64,000 nt of DNA, taken from NCBI RefSeq assembly GCF_001543105.1, contig NZ_CP014159.1, positions 372,001-436,000 on the forward strand, given 5' to 3'. Source of the DNA: Aerococcus christensenii (GTDB lineage Bacteria > Bacillota > Bacilli > Lactobacillales > Aerococcaceae). The position numbers were made by a program, and so were the translations under genes. Within the stretch, counting starts at the first letter, position 1; each line of letters begins with the position of its first letter. The notes beneath the pieces were generated by a model. That model was not told the origin of the DNA. It searched no databases and saw only the letters and a list, made by a program, of their open reading frames with translations. Below, in pieces: positions 52,398 to 63,090 of this stretch.

Positions 52398-53202
52398 GTT
52401 TAACTTTCACCCATTGCCCTTCTTGCCCTTCTTGCCATTCAATACCAAATAAGCGACAAGCATTCTGGTAACTTAAAGCAGCCACCTCTTCATAAGAAGT
52501 TTCTCTCGCATCAGCGATCCGATTGCAAACATAACGAATGTTAGCTGTCTCATTGCGCTGACCACGTTTAGGTTCAGGCGTCAAATAAGGGGAGTCTGTT
52601 TCTAACAAGAGGCGATCGGCTGGACAATAAGCAGCTACTTCTCGCACTTCCTTTGTCTTTTTAAAGGTGGCCACTCCAGAGAAAGAAAGGTGCATGCCTA
52701 AATCTAAAAAGCGCTTTGCTTCTTCTAAGCCTTCTCCAAAGGTATGCATGATCCCTCCAATCTCCCAAACGCGTTCATCTTTTAATATCCGATAAATATC
52801 TTCGCTTGCTTCTCGATTATGAATCACGATAGGCAGATGTCTCTCTCTTGCTATTGCAATTTGACGACGGAGGATCTTTTCTTGAACATCGAGAGGATCC
52901 TCATCCCAAAAGGAATCCAATCCCATCTCCCCCATGGCTACCACTTTGGAGGAAGAGAGTGCTGTTAGTAAAAGCTCTTCGATTCTCTGATCATACTTGC
53001 CTGCTTCCGTAGGGTGCCAGCCGTAAATACCGACCATATCTGCATTTGCTTGAACTAGTGGCATTCCTCGACGAATAGAATCTTCATCAAAACCGACAAT
53101 GGCCATCCCTGAAACTCCAGCTTTTCTTGCACGCTGAATGGCTTCTTCTCGATCTTCATCAAAGGCATCTGTATTAAAATGCGTGTGCGTATCAAATAGC
53201 AT
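52390..53202 (-). CDS. TatD-family metal-dependent deoxyribonuclease
   Basis: A 270-residue TIM-barrel hydrolase. Metal ligands are visible as FDTHTHF (His6, His8 region), GEMGLDS (Glu), PIVIHNREA (His), MHTFGEG (His) and LLETDSPYL (Asp). ATG at 53202 follows GAAGGAG and is preferred over the upstream in-frame start at 53223. The YabD homologue, it holds the same place as in Bacillus (metS-yabD-rnmV-ksgA). Confidence 0.93.
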   Translation of the reverse strand: MLFDTHTHFNTDAFDEDREEAIQRARKAGVSGMAIVGFDEDSIRRGMPLVQANADMVGIYGWHPTEAGKYDQRIEELLLTALSSSKVVAMGEMGLDSFWDEDPLDVQEKILRRQIAIARERHLPIVIHNREASEDIYRILKDERVWEIGGIMHTFGEGLEEAKRFLDLGMHLSFSGVATFKKTKEVREVAAYCPADRLLLETDSPYLTPEPKRGQRNETANIRYVCNRIADARETSYEEVAALSYQNACRLFGIEWQEGQEGQWVKVKHV

Positions 53203-53223
53203 TTTTCTCCTTCTTTCACTCAA

Positions 53224-53258
53224 AAAGAGCCTGAAGAGCTTCCTTCAGACTCTCTTTT
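53224..53258 (-). terminator. Terminator between metG and the tatD-rnmV-rsmA unit
   Basis: AGAGTCTGAAG / CTTCAGGCTCT hairpin followed by TTTTT on the minus strand. The downstream genes must be served by read-through or by a promoter I cannot see. Confidence 0.75.
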
Positions 53259-53262
53259 TTTC

Positions 53263-55278
<2,016 letters not shown>

Positions 55279-55336
55279 TTAATCTCTTTAGAAAGTATAG
55301 CATAAACCCTAGTTTTGAGGTAGGAGTTGTCCACTC

Positions 55337-55371
55337 AAAAAGAGACTGAAAGATATTCCTTTCAGTCTCCT
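55337..55371 (-). terminator. tyrS terminator
   Basis: GAGACTGAAAG / CTTTCAGTCTC perfect arms with 5-base loop, then TTTTT. Confidence 0.9.
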
Positions 55372-55380
55372 AGATCCCAC

Positions 55381-56643
55381 TTAATCTTCAACTGTCATTA
55401 AGAAATATTTTTTCTTCCCACGACGAACGACAATATATTTCCCGCCAATCGCATCTTTAATGGAGATTTCGTAATCTACCTCTTGAATCCGTTGACCATT
55501 GATGTAAATAGCCCCATTCGTAATATCTTCTCTAGATTGACGACGAGAAGATTCTACCCCATGATCGACTAACCACACCGCTAAATTAGTAGCTTCTTTA
55601 GGAACGATTTCTCCAGGCATATTACCAAAGCCTTGACGAATTTGGTCAGCACTTAAAGCCCTAATATTTCCTGAGAATAGAGCTTCAGTAATCGTTTGAG
55701 CATCTTTAAGTCCTTCTTCTCCATGAACGAAACGGGTCATTTCTTCAGCTAGTGTCCGTTGAGCCTCTCTCTTTTCCGGTTCTTCTTCAACTTTTTGAGC
55801 GAGGGATTCAATCGTTTCTTTGTCCAAGAAAGTGAAGTATTTCAAGTATTTAATCACATCTGCATCGTCTTGATTAATCCAAAATTGATAAAATTCATAA
55901 GGAGAAGTCTTCTCTGGATCTAGCCAAACAGCACCACCTGCTGTCTTACCAAATTTTGTCCCATCTGATTTCAACATTAAAGGAATCGTTAATCCAAAGG
56001 CTTGGGCTTCTGGTCCTTCAATTTTTCGAATTAAGGCTAATCCTGCGGTGATATTTCCCCATTGATCCGCTCCACCAATTTGTAGGCGAATATCTTCTTT
56101 TTGGAAAAGATGTAAGAAATCCATAGATTGTAAAATTTGATAAGTAAATTCTGTGAAGGAAATTCCCGTATCTAATCGAGAAGCCACCACATCTTTAGCT
56201 AACATATTGTTGATATTAAATAATTTCCCGTAGTCTCGCAAAAAGTCTAATAAGCTTAACTGACTCATCCATTCATAGTTGTTAAACAAACGAAAATCAG
56301 AATCTTCCTCATTTAAAAATAACTTTTTCATCTGAGCGGTCAATTTCCGAGCGTTTTCTTCAACGACTTCCATAGATTGAAGTTGACGTTCTTCCTTTCT
56401 TCCGGAAGGATCCCCAATCGAGCCAGTTGCTCCCCCAATGACAATCACTGGACGATGGCCAAATTTTTGAAATCTCTTCAACATAATAAACGGAATCAAG
56501 TGCCCAATATGTAAGGAATCTCCTGTAGGATCCACTCCACAATATAGGGAAATTTTGTGATTTTCAACATATTCTCTTAATCCTTCTTCATCCGTCTGTT
56601 GATTAATCGCTCCGCGCCATTCCAATTCATCAATAATATTCAT
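55381..56643 (-). CDS. tyrS: Tyrosyl-tRNA synthetase
   Basis: A 420-residue class-I synthetase of TyrRS-Z/Bacillus type. HIGH motif in GDSLHIGHLIPF, KFGKT in DGTKFGKTAGG, and a C-terminal S4 RNA-binding domain (RQSREDITNGAIYINGQRIQ). Expression is set by a tyrosine T-box in the leader (56660-56880). Confidence 0.96.
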   Translation of the reverse strand: MNIIDELEWRGAINQQTDEEGLREYVENHKISLYCGVDPTGDSLHIGHLIPFIMLKRFQKFGHRPVIVIGGATGSIGDPSGRKEERQLQSMEVVEENARKLTAQMKKLFLNEEDSDFRLFNNYEWMSQLSLLDFLRDYGKLFNINNMLAKDVVASRLDTGISFTEFTYQILQSMDFLHLFQKEDIRLQIGGADQWGNITAGLALIRKIEGPEAQAFGLTIPLMLKSDGTKFGKTAGGAVWLDPEKTSPYEFYQFWINQDDADVIKYLKYFTFLDKETIESLAQKVEEEPEKREAQRTLAEEMTRFVHGEEGLKDAQTITEALFSGNIRALSADQIRQGFGNMPGEIVPKEATNLAVWLVDHGVESSRRQSREDITNGAIYINGQRIQEVDYEISIKDAIGGKYIVVRRGKKKYFLMTVED

Positions 56644-56659
56644 ACCTATCTCCTTCCAT

Positions 56660-56880
56660 AAAAAAAAGCCCCTGCATAGCTATACAGGGACGATAATTAC
56701 CGTGGTACCACCCAAGTTATCTCATCTAAGATCACTCTCGTGCTTTATCGGGCACATCCGTTACAAGGCAATTCCTAAATGTAATTCAGTTCTAGTCTGT
56801 ACTGGTTCGCACCTTCCACCAGCTCTCTCATCAGCAGTTCCTATTGCCTACTTTTTTAGGACTTGTAGTTATTCATTTAG
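56660..56880 (-). promoter_or_regulatory. Tyrosine T-box riboswitch of tyrS
   Basis: The minus-strand leader has the T-box sequence GGGTGGTACCACGG (complement of 56700-56713) and a strong terminator CCCTGTATAGCTATGCAGGG followed by eight T (56660-56691). An upstream stem I region has the segment GCTGGTGGAAGGTGCGAACC. A TAC (Tyr) in CTGAATTACATTT is the likely specifier codon. Uncharged tRNA-Tyr would stabilise the antiterminator and switch tyrS on. Confidence 0.92.
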
Positions 56881-56884
56881 AATC

Positions 56885-56913
56885 AGTATAAAGAAGCCCC
56901 TTCTATTTGTCAA
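56885..56913 (-). promoter_or_regulatory. tyrS promoter, near consensus
   Basis: TTGACA (56908-56913), 17 bases, TATACT (56885-56890) on the minus strand, just behind the mgtA stop. Confidence 0.85.
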
Positions 56914-56920
56914 ACTTTCT

Positions 56921-59554
56921 CTAGAGAAGTTTTCCATATTTTTTGACATAAAAATGTTTTACTAAGGTGACTAAGATTAAGTATCCCAAAGTCGTTCCCA
57001 TCAGCAAAATAAAGAAGCTAGATGGTAGAGGGGCAAGTCCAAGATAATATCCTAAGTGTTTGAAGGGAAGCAAGGTTCCCAAAATAATCGCAACTGTTGT
57101 AATCGTCGTAAATATAAAGGATGGACGACTTTGAATAAAAGGCAGTTTCCTTGTCCGTAAGGTGTGAAGAACCAGCGTTTGCGTCCATAAGGAAACAACG
57201 AACCAGCCTGAGTGGAAAATCGCTGCAAAGAGTTCATGCTGCTCAACCGTCAAACTCCCATAACTTCCCCCAAGTACTCCAGGAGCAATGATAAAGAATA
57301 AGGCTGCAAAGCTGAGCACGTCAAAAATCGAACTCACAGGGCCAAACCACATCATAAAATATTGAATGCGAGATGCATCCCAATTTTTGGGTGTCTTGAG
57401 ATAATCTTCATCCATATGGTCCCAAGGAATTGAAATACAAGAAATATCATAAATCAAATTCAAAGTTAGTAATTGAGCAGGCATCATCGGCAAAAAAGGA
57501 AGGAAAACAGAAGCCACTAAAATGGATAACACATTCCCAAAATTCGAAGAAATCGTAATATTGATATACTTCATAATATTACCGAAGATTTCTCTCCCAG
57601 CAACTACTCCTTTTTCTAAGATCATCAAGTCTTTTTCCAACAAGATAATATCTGCAGATTCTTTGGCAATATCTACTGCCGTGTCCACAGAAACTCCAAC
57701 ATCAGAAATCGTTAAGGCAGGAGCATCATTGATGCCATCCCCCATAAAGCCAACAACATGTCCATTTTTTTGTAATTGTTTCGTAATCTGAGCTTTCTGT
57801 TTAGGCGAAACTTTTACAAAGACTTGATAATTTTCAACCGCTTGCTCTAATTCCTTGTCATCTAATTGGGATAACTCTAAACCGTTAATAATCTTATCAG
57901 CTGAAATTCCTACTTGCCCACAGACTGCTCTCGTCACTTCTTCATTATCTCCAGTGAGGACTTTCACACTGACATGATGATCTGCCAAAGCTTTTAGAGC
58001 AGGCTCTGTCGATTCTTTTGGCGGATCAAGGAAGGCTAAATAGCCAATCAACAGCATATCTTCTTCATCATCAATCGCAAATTCATTCACCTTTGGCGGA
58101 TTCGTCTTTTGGGCAATTGCAATCACTCGTAACCCATCTTCATTTAGTTCCTTTACTTGATGCCGAATTTCGTCTTTTAATTGGTCTGTTAAAGGTAAGA
58201 CTTGTTGATTCTTCAAAACATTCGTAGAAATTTGAAGCATTTCTTCAATGGCACCCTTAGTGATTAATTGCGTCTTACCATTTCTATCTTCAACCACAAC
58301 ACTCATCCGTCGCCGCTCAAAGTCAAAAGGTATTTCGTCTACTTTATGGTAAGCACTTTGATCAAAATCTAATTCTCGATGGGTAGCTTCGATAATAGCG
58401 ACATCCATCAGATTCTTTAACCCTGTTTGGTAATAAGAATTGAGATAAGCATGTCGAAGAACACGACTGTCTTCTTGACCGTCACAATTCAAATGCCTTT
58501 CCAATACAATCTTATCTTGAGTCAGTGTTCCTGTCTTATCTGTACACAGGACATCCATAGCTCCAAAGCTTTGAATAGCGTTCAGATTTTTAACAATCGT
58601 TCCTCCTTTAGCCATGGTGGAAGATCCCTTCACTAAATTAGAGGTAACAATCATCGGAAGCATCTCTGGCGTTAAACCGACAGCAACTGAGATCGCAAAA
58701 ATTAAAGCATCGATCCAATTATTCGTATGCAAACCATTAATCAAGAAAACGACCGGTACCATCACCCCCATGAAACGCATGAGTAATTTGGATACTTTTC
58801 TCAAACCAATATCGAAATTCGTTAATTGGTCTTCTTGCGTCATCCGCTTAGCAATATCTCCAAAGAATGTGTTATTCCCTACGGCGACAACAATTCCTAT
58901 GGCGCTCCCACTAATGACATTCGATCCCATAAACCCTAAAGTCGGTTGATCAACATCTGCAACTGACTCTACACTTTCTTTCGCAAATTTTTCAACCGGA
59001 TACGATTCTCCAGTGAGCGCCGCTTGAGAAATAAATAAGTCTTTAGTTTCTATTAAACGTAAATCAGCTGGAATTAAATCACCTGCCGCTAATTTGACGA
59101 TATCTCCACATACCAGTTCTTCTGTCGGAATCTCAGAGAACTGCCCGTTCCGTTTGATATTAGCCGTTACTTTGACCATTTCTTTCAACCGACCAGCAGC
59201 TTCATTCGATCTCTTAGATTGAATAAAGGACATAGTTCCGCTAATCATAACCATGGTCACAATAATAACAGAAGAGGTAAAATCTCGACTATCACTTTCT
59301 GCCAGAACATAATCTGTGACAAAGGAAATAATAGCTAAAACAAATAAAATCAAAGTAAATGGCGTAATGTAAGCACGGACAATTTCTGAAAGTAGGGAGG
59401 GCTTATCTCCATATTCAATCTGATTATTTCCATAGCGATTCCGAAGTTCTTCGACTTCATGCTCTGTCAAACCGTTACCATCAATTCCAAAATAAGACAG
59501 TAGTGTTGCCTTATCCATCTGTGCAAATTTTTGATACTTCATTGTTTCTTTCAT
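56921..59554 (-). CDS. mgtA: Magnesium-transporting P-type ATPase
   Basis: An 877-residue P3B-type ATPase that imports Mg2+. Phosphorylation motif CTDKTGTLTQDK, actuator-domain motif LTGES (AALTGESYPV), hinge MGDGINDAPAL, and about ten helices. N-terminal soluble part about 1-65. The ATG at 59554 follows AGAAGG; an in-frame TTG at 59614 would overlap an upstream small ORF and has no ribosome site. Control is by an M-box riboswitch, and a 34-codon ORF lies between the two. Confidence 0.93.
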   Translation of the reverse strand: MKETMKYQKFAQMDKATLLSYFGIDGNGLTEHEVEELRNRYGNNQIEYGDKPSLLSEIVRAYITPFTLILFVLAIISFVTDYVLAESDSRDFTSSVIIVTMVMISGTMSFIQSKRSNEAAGRLKEMVKVTANIKRNGQFSEIPTEELVCGDIVKLAAGDLIPADLRLIETKDLFISQAALTGESYPVEKFAKESVESVADVDQPTLGFMGSNVISGSAIGIVVAVGNNTFFGDIAKRMTQEDQLTNFDIGLRKVSKLLMRFMGVMVPVVFLINGLHTNNWIDALIFAISVAVGLTPEMLPMIVTSNLVKGSSTMAKGGTIVKNLNAIQSFGAMDVLCTDKTGTLTQDKIVLERHLNCDGQEDSRVLRHAYLNSYYQTGLKNLMDVAIIEATHRELDFDQSAYHKVDEIPFDFERRRMSVVVEDRNGKTQLITKGAIEEMLQISTNVLKNQQVLPLTDQLKDEIRHQVKELNEDGLRVIAIAQKTNPPKVNEFAIDDEEDMLLIGYLAFLDPPKESTEPALKALADHHVSVKVLTGDNEEVTRAVCGQVGISADKIINGLELSQLDDKELEQAVENYQVFVKVSPKQKAQITKQLQKNGHVVGFMGDGINDAPALTISDVGVSVDTAVDIAKESADIILLEKDLMILEKGVVAGREIFGNIMKYINITISSNFGNVLSILVASVFLPFLPMMPAQLLTLNLIYDISCISIPWDHMDEDYLKTPKNWDASRIQYFMMWFGPVSSIFDVLSFAALFFIIAPGVLGGSYGSLTVEQHELFAAIFHSGWFVVSLWTQTLVLHTLRTRKLPFIQSRPSFIFTTITTVAIILGTLLPFKHLGYYLGLAPLPSSFFILLMGTTLGYLILVTLVKHFYVKKYGKLL

Positions 59555-59592
59555 GGTTAACCTTCTTTCTAGTTCGCCTAGAGAAACAAAAG

Positions 59593-59697
59593 TCAAGCCC
59601 TCATAAGGAGACAATCAAAGGATTTTTTCTTTACCTCCCGCTTGCTCTTGATTACCCTAGGCCCGGGATGTTCAACAGGTTTTTCAGATGATTCCAT
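59593..59697 (-). CDS. 34-codon leader ORF between M-box and mgtA
   Basis: ATG at 59697 has one of the best ribosome sites in the window (AGGAGGGAG, 6 bases before). It codes for 34 residues: MESSEKPVEHPGPRVIKSKR, then a Lys-rich stretch and a Cys-Leu-Leu end. It stops 38 bases before the mgtA start and lies after the riboswitch terminator. The peptide is hydrophilic, Pro- and Lys-rich and has no membrane segment. Proline-rich leader peptides (mgtL) sense proline or Mg in Salmonella; similarity here is only in position and composition. It may be a leader peptide or the ribosome-loading device for mgtA. Confidence 0.6.
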   Translation of the reverse strand: MESSEKPVEHPGPRVIKSKREVKKKSFDCLLMRA

Positions 59698-59730
59698 AAT
59701 TATCTCCCTCCTTTTTCATTCAAAAACATC

Positions 59731-59762
59731 AAAAAGACCCCATTATTGTTAAGTAGGGGTCT
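59731..59762 (-). terminator. M-box expression-platform terminator
   Basis: AGACCCC / GGGGTCT arms with TTTTT on the minus strand, just downstream of the aptamer. Confidence 0.9.
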
Positions 59763-59950
59763 CACAAATAGGCATAAGTTGCTTCGTCTGAGTTTTAGCA
59801 CTGTACAACGTCAAGTGACTAATTTTCATTCGCCACTTAGCTATCTGGAGAAAGCCTTAGTTCGACAATCTCTGTTTAACCCATTGGTGTCTCTCGACAT
59901 TTTTGGACGATAGCTTATATTTGTACAGGAGCCTCACCTAACACTAAATG
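59763..59950 (-). ncRNA. M-box (ykoK leader) magnesium riboswitch
   Basis: The minus strand carries the highly conserved M-box strings: GTTAGGTGAGGCTCCTGTAC (from 59942), TGTCGAGAGACACCAATGGG, GGTTAAACAGAGATTGTCGA and ACTAAGGC. These form the six-helix aptamer that binds Mg2+. With Mg2+ bound the terminator at 59731-59762 forms and mgtA is off; at low Mg2+ transcription continues. Confidence 0.95.
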
Positions 59951-59980
59951 GATGTTTTATTCTGTTCTTTAACCATAGAT

Positions 59981-60009
59981 ATCTTACGCTAGAAGTACAA
60001 GAATTTCAA
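59981..60009 (-). promoter_or_regulatory. mgtA leader promoter
   Basis: TTGAAA (60004-60009), 17 bases, TAAGAT (59981-59986) on the minus strand, about 40 bases before the aptamer. Confidence 0.7.
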
Positions 60010-60038
60010 GTGTTTTCTCCTTTATTCCTAAAGAATTC

Positions 60039-60647
60039 CTAAGCTCTTTTTTGAATGTTGGATTCAATACGATCTAGACAGTCTGTGGCCTTCTCTTTCA
60101 AGTTTTGTGCCCGCTTTTCGTACTGGGCAGCTTGCTTGCTGTCTTTTAACAAAGGACTATTCACATTAATATTTTCATATGCTCCCTTTAACGCTCCCAT
60201 AAGATGCAGACTTCCCACTTGAACATCTGATAAAATCGAAGGCTTCGCTAACTGACTAATGACCACCATTTTTTCTAACGCTTCTTGTGCGATTTGCATT
60301 ATACGAATAGGAACTTCTGTAGCTTCTTTTAAAGCTGCTTGAATATGGGCATGTCTCTCTTTTTTTTCTTCTTCTGTTCTTGCCTTAACTTTATAAGCTG
60401 AAAACAATCTACCAGAGACACGTTCATCTTCTTCACCAAGCTGTAGGAGTTGTTGCCCATATCGATCCATTGCTCTCTCGGCTTCTTGTAATCTTTCAGG
60501 CGCTTCTTCTTTTAAGCGGTCGCGCGTGACCGCACTCGCCATTTGCCCAAGAGCAGCTCCCATAGCACCTACAACCGCTGAAACCGCTCCTCCTCCTGGA
60601 CTAGGAGCAGAAGAACCCACGGCTTGAATAAATGATTTTATTTCCAT
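60039..60647 (-). CDS. Formimidoyl-THF cyclodeaminase / methenyl-THF cyclohydrolase-like protein
   Basis: A 202-residue all-helical enzyme of the FTCD_C family (FchA-like), acting in one-carbon folate metabolism. The signature near the start is SSAPSPGGGAVSAVVGAMGAALGQM. The rest is helical (KVKARTEEEKKERHAHIQAA ... EVPIRIMQIAQEALE). No formiminotransferase or formate-THF ligase gene is adjacent. Ribosome site GGAAG. Stands alone between mgtA and glnA. Confidence 0.85.
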   Translation of the reverse strand: MEIKSFIQAVGSSAPSPGGGAVSAVVGAMGAALGQMASAVTRDRLKEEAPERLQEAERAMDRYGQQLLQLGEEDERVSGRLFSAYKVKARTEEEKKERHAHIQAALKEATEVPIRIMQIAQEALEKMVVISQLAKPSILSDVQVGSLHLMGALKGAYENINVNSPLLKDSKQAAQYEKRAQNLKEKATDCLDRIESNIQKRA

Positions 60648-60850
60648 ATTTACTTCCTCTTTCTTTACCCACCTTTTCTATAAGAAGTGTTTTTAGTTTT
60701 ACCCTTCTTGTGGATTCAAAAATTTTATAAATCTAATTTTACAAGACTTCCTTTGAAAAAGCATCTTATTCCGTTCCTTACTTAACGGCTCCTCAATCCT
60801 GTCTCTTTTTCTTATTTTTTTAGTTTTTTTAAATTAATTTTTTAAAAGGC

Positions 60851-60887
60851 TTGTCAGTTACTTATGGTTGTGTTATATTTTCTTACA
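60851..60887 (+). promoter_or_regulatory. glnA promoter with GlnR box
   Basis: TTGTCA (60851-60856), 17 bases, TATATT (60874-60879). The sequence TGTTATATTTTCTTACA (60871-60887) fits the GlnR consensus TGTNA-N7-TNACA perfectly and covers the -10 box, so bound GlnR would block RNA polymerase under nitrogen excess. Confidence 0.85.
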
Positions 60888-60933
60888 TAGAATGGTTTTA
60901 ATGCATAACAATTATAAAGAAGGAAGAGGAAAA

Positions 60934-62271
60934 ATGAAACATATTACAGCAGATCAAATCCGCCAAGAAATCAAAGAAAAAAACGTTCACTTTTTACGTC
61001 TTACTTTTAGTGATGTAAATGGTAACCTTAAAAATGTTGAAGTTCCTGTTAGTCAAACAGAGAAAGTGCTCAGCAATCAAATGATGTTCGACGGATCTTC
61101 GATCGACGGCTTTGTTCGTATTGAAGAATCAGATATGTATCTTGTCCCAGATCTCAACACGTGGTTAATTTTCCCATGGTCAGCAGACGAAGGCAAGCGC
61201 ATCGGTATGTTAATTTGTGATATTTACACCACAAGTGGTGAGCCTTTCTCTGGAGATCCTCGTGGGAACCTTAAACGAATGGTTGGTCGCCTACAAGAAA
61301 TTGGTTTCAAGAATTTCAATTTAGGTGCAGAAGCAGAATTCTTCCTCTTCCGTTTGAAAGAAGATAACGAACCTTCCACCAAAGTTAATGACCATGGTGG
61401 TTATTTTGACCTCGCACCAGTTGATCTTGGTGAAAACTGTCGTCGTGAAATTGTCCTTACTCTTGAAGAACTCGGATTTGAAGTAGAAGCTAGCCACCAT
61501 GAAGTTGCTCCAAGTCAACATGAAATTGACTTCAAATATTCAGATGTTGTAGATGCCTGTGACAAAATTCAAATCTTCAAACTTATCGTTAAGAGTATCG
61601 CTCGTAAACACAATCTTTATGCGACCTTTATGCCAAAACCTGTTTACGGCATTGCTGGGTCCGGTATGCACTGCAACATGTCTCTATTCACTGACGACGA
61701 GAATGCCTTCTATGATGCTAACGCAGAAGATGGTATATCTAATCTCATGAAACACTTTATCGCTGGAATTCTTGCCCATGCTAAAGCTATCACCGCTATT
61801 GGAAACCCACTCGTTAACTCTTACAAACGTTTGACACCAGGATATGAAGCGCCAGTCTACATCGCTTGGTCTGGACAAAACCGTTCACCTTTGATTCGAA
61901 TTCCGGCTTCTCGTGGAAAATCAACCCGTATTGAATTACGCTCAGTAGACCCATCCGCGAACCCATACTTAGTCATGGCTGCCTGCATCAACGCTGGTTT
62001 AGATGGCGTAGAAAACGAACTTCATGTTCCTACTCCAACAGATCGTAACATTTACTCCATGACTCCTTATGAACTCAAAGAAGCACATATCGATCAATTA
62101 CCAGCTACCTTAAAAGAAGCTATCCAAGCCCTTGAAGACGATCCAATTATTTTAGATGCTCTAGGCAAACATATTGCTAATAACTTTATTACTGCCAAAA
62201 GTATTGAATACAACGAATATGAAACGCAAGTAACGGCCTGGGAAATCGAACGTTACCTCAAAGTCTTCTAA
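60934..62271 (+). CDS. glnA: Glutamine synthetase type I
   Basis: A 445-residue enzyme of the GSI-alpha (Gram-positive, feedback-inhibited) type. It joins ammonia to glutamate with ATP. Segments: [34 protein letters not shown]-type loop [44 protein letters not shown]. It lacks the adenylylation site of GSI-beta enzymes. The ATG at 60934 follows GGAAGAGGA; upstream in-frame starts are within the promoter region. glnR is not adjacent, unlike in many Firmicutes. Confidence 0.96.
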   Translation: MKHITADQIRQEIKEKNVHFLRLTFSDVNGNLKNVEVPVSQTEKVLSNQMMFDGSSIDGFVRIEESDMYLVPDLNTWLIFPWSADEGKRIGMLICDIYTTSGEPFSGDPRGNLKRMVGRLQEIGFKNFNLGAEAEFFLFRLKEDNEPSTKVNDHGGYFDLAPVDLGENCRREIVLTLEELGFEVEASHHEVAPSQHEIDFKYSDVVDACDKIQIFKLIVKSIARKHNLYATFMPKPVYGIAGSGMHCNMSLFTDDENAFYDANAEDGISNLMKHFIAGILAHAKAITAIGNPLVNSYKRLTPGYEAPVYIAWSGQNRSPLIRIPASRGKSTRIELRSVDPSANPYLVMAACINAGLDGVENELHVPTPTDRNIYSMTPYELKEAHIDQLPATLKEAIQALEDDPIILDALGKHIANNFITAKSIEYNEYETQVTAWEIERYLKVF

Positions 62272-62291
62272 TAGACCTAAATAAACAGAAT

Positions 62292-62331
62292 TAAAAATCC
62301 TCTGACTAATCATCAGAGGATTTTTAATTTA
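62292..62331. terminator. Bidirectional terminator, glnA / zinc peptidase
   Basis: TTAAAAATCCTCTGA / TCAGAGGATTTTTAA perfect arms with a short loop between convergent genes. Confidence 0.9.
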
Positions 62332-62335
62332 TTAT

Positions 62336-63037
62336 CTAGTCTCTATCATTTCCTGTAAAAATAATAATAATTCGTAATAAGGAAATCAAGCTCGCTAAAG
62401 TTCCCGCTACATAGGTTAAAGCTGCCGCTTGTAAAGTCTTTTTAGCATAAGGTAATTCCTGAGTTTCTAAAAGGTTTAAATTTTCCAAAGCTTGTATAGC
62501 CCGATAGGAAGCATTAAATTCAACAGGAAGCGTTGCTAGCTGAAAAATCAAAGCAAAAGAAAATAAGAAAATTCCAATATGAATAAGGGTTGCATTCATT
62601 CCTAACAGAAGCCCAAACAAGAGTATCGGCATCGACATATTGGATCCAATATTAACTATCGGAACTAAATGTTCTCTTATTCGCATAAAAGCATAATCAT
62701 TAGCATCCTGTAAAGCGTGCCCACATTCATGAGCCGCCACTCCAATAGCTGAAATCGATTGAGCATCCGCTACCCGATCAGACAAGCGCAATTCCTTATG
62801 GACCGGATCATAATAATCCGTTAATTTTCCGCTGACTCGAGTAACTTTCACATTTCTAATTCCATAAGACGCTAACATGCGCTCAGCTACTTCTGTTCCT
62901 GTTAACCCTAAACGATTATCATAGCGACTATATTTATCAAAAGTTTGATTCACATTCCAAGAAGCCAAACTTGCAATTAATCCCCCAATCACTAAAAGAA
63001 TCATTGTAGGATCAAAAAAAAGAGAAAATCCTATCAT
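62336..63037 (-). CDS. Membrane zinc metallopeptidase (YugP-like)
   Basis: A 233-residue integral membrane protein. The HEXXH-type zinc motif is AAHECGHALQDA near residue 103, after a segment typical of the family (GTEVAERMLASYGIRNVKVT ... YDPVHKELRLS). Helices lie about 9-26, 128-145, 150-170 and 205-228. YugP-family proteins are conserved in Firmicutes and of uncertain function. The hydrolase gene upstream ends 53 bases before. Confidence 0.87.
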   Translation of the reverse strand: MIGFSLFFDPTMILLVIGGLIASLASWNVNQTFDKYSRYDNRLGLTGTEVAERMLASYGIRNVKVTRVSGKLTDYYDPVHKELRLSDRVADAQSISAIGVAAHECGHALQDANDYAFMRIREHLVPIVNIGSNMSMPILLFGLLLGMNATLIHIGIFLFSFALIFQLATLPVEFNASYRAIQALENLNLLETQELPYAKKTLQAAALTYVAGTLASLISLLRIIIIFTGNDRD

Positions 63038-63090
63038 TTGTATTCATCCTTTCTTCCCTGTTTATTATAAACCCAACCCTCCTTTACTGC

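Noticed and set aside
57522-58949. Several plus-strand frames of 69-111 codons within mgtA
   Set aside because: All are antisense shadows of a continuous, motif-complete P-type ATPase.
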